A DNA stretch of 64,000 bases, taken from contig NC_089593.1 of NCBI RefSeq assembly GCF_019320115.1, positions 16,704,221 to 16,768,220 on the forward strand, given 5' to 3'. The DNA is from Miscanthus floridulus (lineage: Eukaryota > Streptophyta > Magnoliopsida > Poales > Poaceae). Shown here in pieces: positions 54,467 through 64,000 of the stretch. The notes under the pieces are model-generated. The model was not told the DNA's origin. It made no database searches and saw nothing but the letters and a program-made list of their open reading frames with translations. Both the position numbers and the translations under genes were made by a program. How positions within the stretch are numbered: the stretch's first letter is position 1; each line of letters starts with the position of its first letter.

Positions 54467-57400
54467 ATGGCTGCTCCGGATGATAACTTGAATGATGACA
54501 TAATGACGAATATTATCAACGCCGGCACCAATGTGGATGACACGAGTCAGTACTTTGCTGATTATGATGATATCCTGAATATGCCGGTGGTTGAAGATCA
54601 ACAAATTGTCGCGCAAGAAAATACTGGCGAGGTATATTCGATTATCTATCATCTCTTATAGATGCATGCGTACGTATATTTGTTGTTAATCGTTGTGTTT
54701 CTACTCATGTAGCCGGTCTCTGGATCTACATCAACCACCGGCAAGAGTAGGAAAGTCCGAGGGTCAAAAAAGCCATTAGAGGGCCATTTCATAATATCAG
54801 AATTCGACACCGACATCGGCAAACCATTGGGACCACATGCTTAGACATATGTCAATCAATGTGGGTTCATTGTAAGGGATAGGATCCCAGTTAGTGCTCG
54901 TGAATGGAAGCAGAAGATATCCGCTCCTAATGTTAGTTTTGTATCTGATCGTGACAAGAACCTAGCTTGGAGAGATATCACTCAACATTTCACATTACAA
55001 GCAGATGATGCTTTGAAGGAGCTAGTGAGAGATTGGACAATGAAGAAGATGGCAACATTGTTCCAGAGTTGGAAGAAGACATTGTATAAAAAGTTATCTT
55101 GAAGAATGAAACGCCGAATTTCAATGCTAAGGCGTTTGTCAAGTTGGAGTCCCATTGGGATGACTTCGTATAATACAAGACATCTCAAGAGAGTGAGGAA
55201 CGTGTGATGAGGAATCAACAGAATGCCCGACAGAAGCAATACCATCATCGCATGGGATCAGGTGGTTATAGGAGTGCTATTCTCAAGTGGCAGAACCTAG
55301 AAGCAGAGATTACTGCCAAGGGAATCATACTTGAAACAATAGAGAAGAACTGGCCTCAACGCGCGAAGAATTGGTTCTACGCTCATGGGGAAAGCCTAGA
55401 CCCAGACACTGGCAAGCTAATTTTTGGCCAAAAAATTGAGAGAGCAACACAGAGACTAGCTCGTGCTAGGGAAGAAGCTGATAGTGGTGTTTTCAAGCCC
55501 AACAAAGAAAAGGATGAATTGACATATGCCCTAGAGAATCCCGAACACGGTGGTCGAACAAGAGGCTATGGGGTGGTTCCGTGGCTACAAGCATTCCCAG
55601 CAGACAGGAATACCTACAGAAGCCGCCAGAGAAAGAAGGATAAGGAGGCAGACCGAATCCGTGTATTGGAGCAATTTGTTAATGAGTCACGACAAGCATT
55701 GCTTAAATCACGTGAACGAGAAAAATATCTTGAGGCAAGAATACAGGAGGAGATCAAGAGGCAAGTGCAGCTAGCAATGAGTCAAATGCAATCGACGCCG
55801 GGAGTCACCATTAGCCCCGTTGGTCAGATGAAAAGCAGTTGTGCTTCCACGGAGCTGCCAATTATTCAAGGTGATGCTGGGTTGCGCTTCCCTGTTGATG
55901 ACATTACCGAGCCTCTAACAACATGTGAGCTGCACATTCCAGATGGTAATAATGCATCAATCATGGTGGTTGTCGGGGTTGTATCTCCAATAGACCGAAC
56001 GAAGACACCAAGAATTCATGGGTCAGTTATTCAACCTGGATATGCTAGCGTCTCGGTCGATAGAGTGCTCAAAGGTTACAGCAATGTTCCTCTTGACATT
56101 AAGGCGGTGATGGGGAGAAGACACTAGGAGAAGCAGAGAAGACATTTATTCAATGGCGCAAACGCTTCATCATCATTCCTGGGGCGCCACCGCTTCCCCT
56201 ACCTCACCCTAGGTACGAATGATAGTGAATAAAATATTATTTTTCCATTAATTTTATATTGGCTTCAAAAATAATTGACCACAACTTGTTTTTTGTAGCA
56301 GGGTCTCCCCCCAGCCTAGCCCAATCATTCATTCCCCATCTCATCACAGCGTCGCGGGGGGCGAGACGACTTCATCCCCATGGCGATCTCCAACTCCTAC
56401 ACCGGCCCCATCGCCTCCACAATGATCTCCAACTCCTACACCGGCCCCACCGCCTCCACAACGATCTCCAACGCCTCCACGCCGGACTCCAACACCGGCC
56501 TCATCGCCTCCACACCAGTCTCCAACACCGCCCCCACCACCTCCACAACGACGCACTACAAAGACGTCTAAGGTCCCGGCGGCAAAGAAGACCCCAAAAA
56601 AAGAGTTATTTCTCAAGAAATACTTCCTGAAAAGACTGATGAGCAAATAGCAGCTGAAGAAGGCAAAAAAGTGAAAGATTTTTTTATAGATATCCAAAAG
56701 CAGAGACAAGCAAAGCTTAAGGAGAAGTCATACTTTTACATACCACGAGATCAGCTGAGGCAGAAGGTCAAAGCTCACAAGAAAAAGATGCTTGAAGTTC
56801 GTAAGCCGCCGCCACTATCAGACTATGACCGCTCCCTCGTGAAGTCACATGATGCACATAAGAAAAGGAAAAGAGCATCAGGGAAGGATGTCCCACAGCT
56901 CGGACAACAGAAGCAACCAATGCAAAATCTTGTTGTTGCTAATCAATATGGTTCCAACATAGAAGTCTATCGACCAAACAACTCTGGAGAAGTGTCGGTT
57001 CAAGACCTTAATGATTTTTTGAACAAACTGGTTTAACCTTGGATCAAGTGACGGGCAAAGCTCCAATCCAGAACCTGGAAGTTGATACCTGGAAGACTTA
57101 TAAATTTGGCAAAAGTCTGTACAACCCTACGGCTTTGAATGAATTGGGTACACAAATGTACTTGCTCAACAAGTGGTACATACAGGCGTGTGGCAGGGGT
57201 GAGTAGTGGATCTTTGTCAGATTTAGAGACCATCATTACTTCCGTGGAGATGACATCTTACATATTTGTTTCGAAGAATTGCATCAACTATTCCACTTGG
57301 ACGCTCTGGACAAATCAATCATTAGCTCCTTTTGTTTGTAAGTGATTCTTACTTTTATTTAATAAACTCACTTCCATGCGTACGTGTATATAATTATCCT

Positions 57401-58372
57401 CACATGTAACTTATATTTATATACAGATTTCAGATGTCAGAGCTCCAAAGAATACAAGACACCAGTGTTGGCTTCATTGATCCTTATATCGTATTCAAAA
57501 CCGATATTATTGTCAAGGACCACTGGGTATCTGAAGCACAAACGAATATCATGAAGTTCTTCGTGAAGCAGCACGACAAGACAACAATACTTTTCCCGTA
57601 CAACTTTGAGTAAGTGTTAATAATAATGTAGTCTACACATTTTATGTAATATCAATACAACTTATATGCATGTACGTGTGTGTATAAACCAATGCAGGTT
57701 TTACTGGATACTCATTGTCATTGAGTTAAACTCAAGTCAGTTAGTAATCTTGGACTCATTGAGAAAAGAGCGAGCACTATACCAAGATATGATAGACATT
57801 ATCCAGGGGTAATTTCGATCTCTCGCGCATAACTATTATTGAATAGACTTTGCCATAATTTATTAACGATCGTACATTATTGGTCGCATAGGGTTTGGAA
57901 AGAGTTTATTCGGCAACACCGCAAGGATTGCAAGGCACCACTTAATGTAGTTGAAATACCAGTAAGTAGTACTATATATACTTCCCCACGTGTTTAATTA
58001 CTATATCGTACTTCAATTTACGTGTGAGATGATGAGAATAATCTTCTTCTCGTACAGTGGTGTTTGCGGCAGGAACCAGGTAATAACTTGTGTGGATACT
58101 ACGTTTGTGAATTTATCACTGCATACATAAGAAGAACTCCTGAAGATGTCCTCAGAGTACGTATATATCAAATTTTTATTTATTTTTAAATGAATATATA
58201 TATATATATGTATTAATACTTTTCCTTTTATTTCAAATGCAAGACTGAATGGTTGAAACGAAGGGTCATGCAAAAAGACCATCTGAAAGCAGTTCAAGAG
58301 TCAATAGCAGGATATCTTCTAGAAAAAGTGCTAAATCCCAACGGCGAGTTCTACTTTGATCTAAGGAACTAA
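54467..58372 (+). pseudogene. CACTA second gene: Transposase_24-like, DUF8039-like and Ulp1 protease-like parts
   Basis: Exon 1 (54467..54631, MAAPDDNLNDDIMTNIINAG) and the next exon from 54713 are clear. A TAG at 54842, a frameshift near 55091 and a TAA at 55171 break the frame. The part at 55204..56127 encodes a Transposase_24-like helical region (KQYHHRMGSGGYRSAILKW) and a DUF8039-like domain (IIQGDAGLRFPVDDITEPL). A proline-rich linker and a lysine-rich region follow. The C-terminal exons 57427..57609, 57698..57808, 57892..57961, 58058..58156 and 58244..58372 encode a Ulp1/C48 peptidase fold. It keeps VILDSLRKE (Asp) and RQEPGNNLCGYYVCEF (Gln, Cys), but the expected catalytic His of HWIL is Tyr (FYWILIVIEL). 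Such genes accompany TnpD in grass CACTA elements and may bind subterminal repeats. Domain names are from motif memory. Confidence 0.72.
56383..56560. repeat. 39-bp repeats encoding a proline-rich linker
   Basis: Units of 'atctccaactcctacaccgg' plus 'ccccatcgcctccacaatg' repeat two to three times perfectly and then decay. In the frame of the CACTA gene they encode an extensin-like SPTPTPAPPPPQR-type linker between the DUF8039-like and protease parts. Confidence 0.8.
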
Positions 58373-58792
58373 TGATGTAAATTAAATGTTTATTGATATC
58401 GTTATTTTCGAGAACAAGATTATGAAAGTGTATGCACTCAACGACTCTGCAGCAATTCATCATGTCAGGGACGATTAGTTATAATTAATCATGTTGCCGT
58501 GTGATGAAACCCTTGGATTACAAGTATTAATCTAGCCCAAACCTGAGGGTTTCAACATAGAGCAGCAATTCCTAGAAAATAGTACACACTACTAACAGTT
58601 TGGAAGTAGGTAGCCTAGCTGCTAGCTACTCTACCGGGTCAGCAAAAATCGTCACCTAACTTGGGCGCGCACGTATCCACCGCGACACTTTCCAACCATC
58701 TCTACCAAAAAGACAGTAGAACAAACTCACCCACCCACTCATGTCATCTCACGCGCATGCCCACACACGTACGTGCAAGCAAGGTAAGCATC
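58373..58792. other. Junction between the CACTA remnant and host promoter
   Basis: No terminal repeat of a CACTA element is visible here. The stretch holds CACGTACGT-type words (58765-58772) and ends at the TATA box of the next gene. The exact junction is not resolved. Confidence 0.4.
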
Positions 58793-58801
58793 CTATATAT
58801 A
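58793..58801 (+). promoter_or_regulatory. TATA box of the 173-residue protein gene
   Basis: CCTATATATATATTA lies about 100 bp before the ATG at 58896, with a CA-rich leader between. This is a suitable distance for a short 5' UTR. Confidence 0.6.
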
Positions 58802-58895
58802 TATTACCCTGCACGGCACGGCTTGCTAATACCTTCATCGATCGACCTAGCTAGGTCACTAATCCAGCTTGGCAACAACGCACGATCACGACGAC

Positions 58896-59417
58896 ATGGC
58901 CGCAGCCATGGTAACGAAGGCCGCCGTCGTCACCACCACGACCACCACCAGCGGCTGGAGCGCGACGCCGCCGCCGGCGCTGCCGGGCAGCAATGGTGAC
59001 CACGACCACAAGGCAAAGGTGACCACGACGAAGACCATTGCCGATGTCGTTGTCGACGAGGACGAGCTGTTCGAGCTCGACATCGCACTCCTGGACGGCC
59101 GCGACGACGACCACCAACACAACAACCGCGGCCGCAGTCCTGCTGCCGGTGCCGACGACGACGCCACCGGGCACGCCCTGCTGGCTAACTGCCTGCTGCC
59201 GCTGCGGTCGGTGAGCAATGCGGTGCCGGTGGCGGCGAGCGGCAGGCTGTCGTCGTCGTACCCCTACTCCGGCTACTACAGCTCCAGGAGGCTCTTCACG
59301 CCCCGCAGCAGCAGGAGGTTCCTTTTCCTTGGACGCTCAGCTGGGAATTCTTCGGCGAGGCTTTGCTTCTCCAGCAGAGGCTTCGAAGCCATGGGGAACT
59401 ACTTTCAGAGGTACTGA
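58896..59417 (+). CDS. Conserved-looking plant protein of unknown function, 173 residues
   Basis: This is a single exon with strong GC bias at third positions, as in the other host genes here. The N-terminus is Thr/Ala-rich and likely disordered (residues 1-50). An acidic motif VDEDELFELDIALL covers about 53-66. A compact segment GHALLANCLLPLRSVSNAVP covers about 92-111. The C-terminus is rich in Arg, Ser and Tyr, with RRFLFLGRSAGNSSARLCFS (about 140-159). I recall similar DELFELD...ALLANCLLP...SNAVPV proteins in plants but cannot name a function. There is no signal peptide or membrane helix. The ATG at 58896 is the first Met after the TATA-box leader. The gene begins about 520 bp after the last recognisable CACTA coding sequence. 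Confidence 0.75.
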   Translation: MAAAMVTKAAVVTTTTTTSGWSATPPPALPGSNGDHDHKAKVTTTKTIADVVVDEDELFELDIALLDGRDDDHQHNNRGRSPAAGADDDATGHALLANCLLPLRSVSNAVPVAASGRLSSSYPYSGYYSSRRLFTPRSSRRFLFLGRSAGNSSARLCFSSRGFEAMGNYFQRY

Positions 59418-61095
59418 TCGAGTTTGGAGAGACGTCGATCGAGAAACAACCTATACACTAAACTATATATAATAGTGAGAGAAGACCCCCTCTAAGTACA
59501 TCACCAATTTGTATTAAAATCAGGTAGTAGTAAAATCACTACCGGCTTGTATATACACCATCATTGTCTGGTAGTGACAGACGACCGGGCCCAAAATTTT
59601 CATTTGCTATGGTTTTGGCTCAAACCACACTGGTTCTTGCTCTCAGTCATCGCCGGCTGCCGCCTAGAATCGCCAACAAAATATTATGTCAAGCAGCTAG
59701 CTATAACAGTGGTTGATACCCTAATAACAAGTGTGTTGTCCTTATCAATAAAAGGAACACCATTTTTGCTACAACTATTGTCTTTGTCTAATTTTAACGA
59801 CTCCCAGCCGTAGAACTTGGCAACTTCTGCACCCCAACTATCAAAACTATTCATTTTTTACCTCTCAACCTGGTTTTGAGTTGTTCTCAGCAGGTGGCTC
59901 ACACCCACTAGACACTAGTAATATATATGCAGGGGGTTTTGTGCAAGATTGCCAGGAACGGAAATTTAGGGTTAGCTTTGCACAGCAGCGGAGCCACGAA
60001 AAAAATATAGGTAAGACGAGTTCTAATAAGAAAATAAACCAAAAGGCTTGTGAATCAAATCGCACCGCATTCACATACTACGATCACACAATTATGACAA
60101 AAAAGCTACAACCATAAAAATTATGGTGATCCTAGACACACCTCTACTTGTACCTCGGCCTTGACCGAATCCAGCTGCTGACTTTGTCCGTGGCCGCGCC
60201 TGGCCCCAGCACCGGGTTGCTCTAGTTCACACTCCTCCTTTCCTCTCTCCATCGCCGCTCACAAAGGTGCAACTCCAATTGGTCGCCAGCATGTTGCGGG
60301 CCTTCCTAATCGCGCCACGTGACCGCACGCTCGTGGGCTGCTGGCCAGCTACATGGCCACGGGACCGTTGAGGGACGAGGCACCCGCTCAGCTGCTCCTC
60401 GCGCTCGGCTGCTCGGGCATCAGGTCTCCAGGATTCAACATTCTGACATCCAGTGGCTGGCTGGCGGCGGCTTGCCTAATGCCTTAGCAGGTCAGCCCTC
60501 GGTGCTCGCCGACCAGGGTTGGGATACGAGGACAGATTATCGGAGAATTCCCAATGTGTAGATGTTGATCGGGGAAGAGACCATTAGGCATCATTTGTGT
60601 GGGGCGGTTGGGCTTTCAATGGACCGTCGCTGCCTGCTGAGCTGAACCAAAACTCTGGGCTCGAAGAAGATGAGCAGCAACAACATCCTCGCATGGTTCA
60701 TGGCTAAGGGCAGCACCATAGGTCCATTGTGGCAAGAGTGAGGTGGGTTATGGTATGGCAGAGAAAGAGAGGGGAAGGTAAGCGGTTTCGGGTATCAAAA
60801 TTGAACGGTTTTAATAGTTGCAGTTGGGGTACCAAAGTTACCCGATATTGTAGTTGGGGTCAAAATTAGATAAAGGCAGCAGTTGAGGGAATAAAATGCA
60901 CTTGTTCCTAAATAAAACAAGTGTGCTGCCAACTCTATTTGTTATGCATGATCGGACCTATGTATCGCTTAGCCATCTATTAAATGGATCAATTGTTTCT
61001 CCAAGAAGAAACTACAATCATTTTTCATGAAAAAGTTTATTGTACTAAGATGCAAATTAAGAGTTATTGGCTTATTGCACTCGGGAGACATGGCA
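59418..61095. other. Downstream region with a possible old transposon
   Basis: After a likely 3' UTR, 'cactaccggcttgtatataca' (59538) and 'tctggtagtgacag' (59568) look like a small inverted repeat. From 59815 to 60905 lies a unit described separately. The stretch 60905-61095 shows nothing recognisable. Confidence 0.45.
59815..60905. mobile_element. Possible non-autonomous DNA transposon with inverted ends
   Basis: The left region 'ttctgcaccccaactatcaaaac' is complementary in part to the right region 'gttttaatagttgcagttggggtacc', about 1.0 kb apart. The interior holds GC-rich, exon-like sequence (60160-60720) that might be captured host fragments, as in Pack-MULE-type elements. No target duplication or gene identity could be established. 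Confidence 0.35.
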
Positions 61096-64000
61096 TGTAA
61101 CACCCCGGTGTTATGCCAGCATTTAGGCACTGCAAATCATGCATATTATGCATCATCAAGCATCCTAATCATACATACCTAATCATGTAAATAATAACAG
61201 AAACCATGCTTCGAAACATCTGAAACGTGCTCGTGAAACATGAATGTTGCATACACCTGTTTAGAGTTGTTTTTGCCCAAATTATGCTTGCTAAGTTAGT
61301 AAAACATGTTTGGCTATGATTGTAAATCATCTAGAATTATTTAGCACAATTTTTGGAGCAAAGTTTGTATTTAAATTATTGCCAAATTTTGCTTTAAAAA
61401 TAATTCTCCAAAATTAGGGTTTTGAATTAATATTGAGTTTAATTTGGTAATCAAAATCTATTTGGAATTTGACTTTGGTCATAAAAGCAAAGTCGTAGAT
61501 ATTGAAAAATGGAACAAATTTCATTTTTACACCAATTTGTGAAAATGCTTTTAAATGGCTCAAAATGGGATTTGAATTCTGTTTATTTGAGAAATAAAAA
61601 GGAAATTATTTCATTTTCGCTTAACAGGCCGCCGCCCCGCTTCTCGGCCCACGGCCGAAGCCGGCTCGGCCTGCCACCGCGCTCGCCGCTCGCCCGCCCC
61701 GTGTCTGGCCCAGCCTACCTCGCACGCCTGGCCTGCCTCCGCGCTGCGCCGCGCCGTTCCCGCGTGCCGCGTCCCGACCAGCGCCAGAGCGCGACCGCCG
61801 CGTGGCGGCCATGCGCCGGCGACGCTCGCCGCGCGGCAGCCACGGCCTGCCTCCGCTTCCACGCACTCGCCTTCATCTGCTGAAGCCGCTACGCTCCCCA
61901 CTTCGCCCTCCCACTCTCTCAGACGCAGCGCCAGCAGCAGCGCGCGCCCGCTCTCGCCATCGAACGCCGCCGCTGCCCCGCCGGCGACATACCCCCTTCC
62001 ACACCCTCTTCCTTCGATTCCCGCCGCCAGCAGCTCCGCCTAGGGTCCCTGCCTCGCCTGCGCTCGCTCGCGGCCGCCGTCGTCGAGGTAAGGGCCGAGC
62101 TTGGCCGCCTCCTTCCTCTCCGGCGAGCGTGCTGCCGCGGCCGTGTGGTTTGTCATGCCGCCGGGCCAACGCCACCCTCCCAGTCAGTGCGGCTCGGCGT
62201 GGTGTGCACGCTGGCACCGCCCGCGCCACCGGAAGGGCTCGCCGCCGGTGATCACCAGTCGGCGGAGCTCCTCCCCTGCTCTTGGGTCGCTGACCCGTGG
62301 GGCCGCAGGGCCTAGCCGCAGTGGCTGGTGAAGGTTTCGGGTGCACAGCACCGGGTGCACCCAACAATTTCGTCAGCTGAAGTTTAAAAGGATTTCAAAA
62401 ATGATTTTCAGATTTCTATTTAAATGCTTTGGAAAATGTTTGTGTACTCATTTTTGCTCCAAATTTGTTGAAACAAATTTTGTTGTGTTCCTTGTCACCA
62501 GATCTACATGATAAAAATATTGCATATCATTTTTGAGATACTTTTCTGTAGAGCTTTATTTAATTCTTGATATTGCTGATATCTTGTAAAATGTGTATTA
62601 AAACCTATATATATCAGAAAAATATGCTTCCAAGTTTGTTACTCTTCTTGTGTAATGTACTTCCTAGGAAAAATATATGACATGCATGTTCTGTAGAAAA
62701 ATTATGAGGTGTAGTTCAAGTGCCTTTAGTGGCTGATTTTTGCTATTTTTGCTAGAGAGCAAAATTTGTATAAAACATGCATGTGATAAGTTTTGTACAG
62801 TGATTGTATGCTATGAAGATCATAGGAAAAATACTAAATCTGTTGTTTGACACTTTTCATAATACAAAGTATTTTCACATTCATAATTGGGTCCAAGCTT
62901 GTCATTTTTGTGTAGGCTATTCCACTTATCCAAATGCCATAAAAATTTGATGGTAGACTACTTAGGGTAGTACTGTGCTATGGTAATTTTCTAAGATTTT
63001 TCTAAGCTATAAAAATAGATGTTGCTATTCAAACCTATTATTATTAACTAGGGTTAATCATATGTTGCTTTGTGTATACGTAAGAAATTAGTGAAGCTTT
63101 GGTGTATCTTTGAAGCATTTAATGAGATGTGTTGACTTAGCATATTAGTAGTAGAAGAGAATGCAGTAGATGACATGTGCTTGTAGTACATGTTCTTAGA
63201 TGATGTTGATTACCTTGCATTCAAGCATATCCATTGTGCTCATTTCATCCGATGCACCATTTGCATAAGCACTTACGCACATGCATTATACAGGATCGCA
63301 AACCAAGAATCCAGTCGTCATACGCAAGGAGCCCGAGGAGCAGCTCGAGGTGCAGCCGCAGGAAGTGACCGAAGCAGACGAGGAGGACGTTGAGGAACTT
63401 CCGGAGTGCCCCGATCACCGTCCGAGCTCCTTCAAGAGAGGCAAGCCCCGGAGCATTTTCTCCCTGGTTTGCAATTGTTAATTAACTGCTTTACTTTAAT
63501 TGATGCATTACGTTCAGGAGTTGTTTGCAACTGTTGCTGCATTATACCTTGTCTACCTTTGTTATACTATATCCTTGTTACCCTAGTATCCGCAGTCGAG
63601 TCAATGCTTAGCTGGCTTAGACCGGTAGAAGTCGGGTGATTTCCTGTCACCTGCGAGCTATAGGTGGTTACCTGGATCTGCTTGGATGACTATGAAGTCA
63701 TGGTATAACTAAGTGTTAAATGAAGTTGAGACCGGACGGAGACTTACAGAGTTTTGAACTGTAGTGCTTTCTGTCTGTGTCGATTAAGGACCGACCGTTG
63801 TTGGGCCTTGAGTTATGTTGAACGCATGCCTTACATTTAGCTGGCCGAATAAAGTACCTTTCTACCGTGAAGCTGGGAGATTATTCGGGCTGAGTAGATT
63901 GCCCGCAGCGCACTGTGCCGGAGCAGGTGTGGTAGGACACGGGGGTGAGATGATAAGACCAAAGTGCAGTCGGTCGGCCCCTGGGTACATGTGGTTCCTG
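61096..64000 (+). mobile_element. Large LTR (probably Gypsy), cut by the window edge
   Basis: It begins TGTAACACCCCGGTGTTATG, an LTR-type start resembling the solo LTR at 21733 (TGCCACACCCC). The sequence alternates AT-rich stretches, a GC-rich leader-like segment (61625-62380) and a small acidic open frame (63281..63481, EPEEQLEVQPQEVTEADEED). No coding domain of gag or pol appears before the edge. Whether it is a solo LTR or the start of a full element cannot be decided here. Confidence 0.6.

Larger units (their letters stand above)
48746..58380 (+). mobile_element. Composite CACTA (En/Spm-type) transposon region
   Basis: The left terminal repeat CACTACTAGAGAACAGACTT starts at 48746 and is followed by the subterminal 'ctttagtcccggttgg' palindromes typical of grass CACTA elements. 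Inside are a GRF zinc-finger ORF, a TnpD/TNP2-type gene, a duplicated subterminal block with more CTTTAGTCCCGG palindromes (53217-53433), and a second gene of Transposase_24/Ulp1 type. I found no right terminal repeat (GTTCTCTAGTAGTG), so the right edge is approximate. The internal block of subterminal repeats suggests either two fused elements or one rearranged one. Coding genes are broken, so the region is non-autonomous. Confidence 0.85.

Noticed and set aside
58851..59174. Minus-strand Val-rich open frame over the 173-residue protein gene
   Set aside because: It reflects the complement of Thr- and Asp-rich codons; the plus strand has a TATA box and a structured product.
61611..62367. GC-rich open frames on both strands near 62,000
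   Set aside because: They lie in the GC-rich leader-like part of an LTR, consist of Arg/Pro/Ala-rich peptide and show no domain.
63281..63481. Small acidic open frame (EPEEQLEVQPQEV) considered as a host gene
   Set aside because: It is inside a probable LTR, has no recognised domain, and I have seen similar frames as parts of grass LTRs; it is kept only as part of the LTR.

Overview
This window looks like nuclear DNA from a grass, most likely a panicoid or Andropogoneae genome of the sorghum, sugarcane or Miscanthus type. That call rests on three things: host exons that are very GC-rich at third codon positions, dense Tourist- and Stowaway-like MITEs, and Tat-type Gypsy and 'CTTTAGTCCCGG' CACTA elements of the kind found in grasses. 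The species assignment is inference. I found no RNA genes, CRISPR arrays or bacterial features.

Three host genes look intact. (1) A purple acid phosphatase (2017..4633, three exons, 444 residues, all metal-ligand motifs present) has a TATA box and two P1BS-like sites upstream. (2) A single-exon LITTLE ZIPPER (ZPR) microprotein gene (42696..42968, 90 residues) should repress HD-ZIP III transcription factors; a MITE ends 63 bp before its TATA box. (3) A single-exon, 173-residue plant protein of unknown function lies at 58896..59417. Two host-like remnants are also present: a frameshifted FAR1/FHY3-like fragment (7612..8053) and a decayed ribosome-inactivating-protein-like fragment split by a MITE (46393..47525, minus strand).

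The rest is nested transposons. From 8096 to 24273, a solo LTR of about 1.2 kb is interrupted by a 12.7-kb Gypsy element on the minus strand (8471..21209, target duplication GTCGC) and by a second solo LTR (21733..23972, duplication ATTGT). The Gypsy element has decayed gag, protease, RT, RNase H and integrase, plus an oppositely oriented ORF (aORF) with spliceosomal-type introns. From 30133 to 41164 lies a related plus-strand Gypsy element that keeps gag and the antisense ORF but has no pol; another solo LTR (34268..36599, duplication AAGCT) sits inside it. From 48746 to about 58380 is a composite CACTA region: a left terminal repeat, a GRF zinc-finger/transmembrane ORF, a TnpD/TNP2 transposase with its catalytic centre deleted, duplicated subterminal repeats, and a second gene with Transposase_24-like, DUF8039-like and Ulp1-protease-like parts. 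The right edge runs into the start of another large LTR (61096 onward).

The features most worth a second look are the two antisense ORFs with their own TATA boxes inside Gypsy elements, the pol-less gag-plus-aORF element, the foldback duplication and GRF-TM ORF in the CACTA region, and the MITE beside the ZPR promoter.
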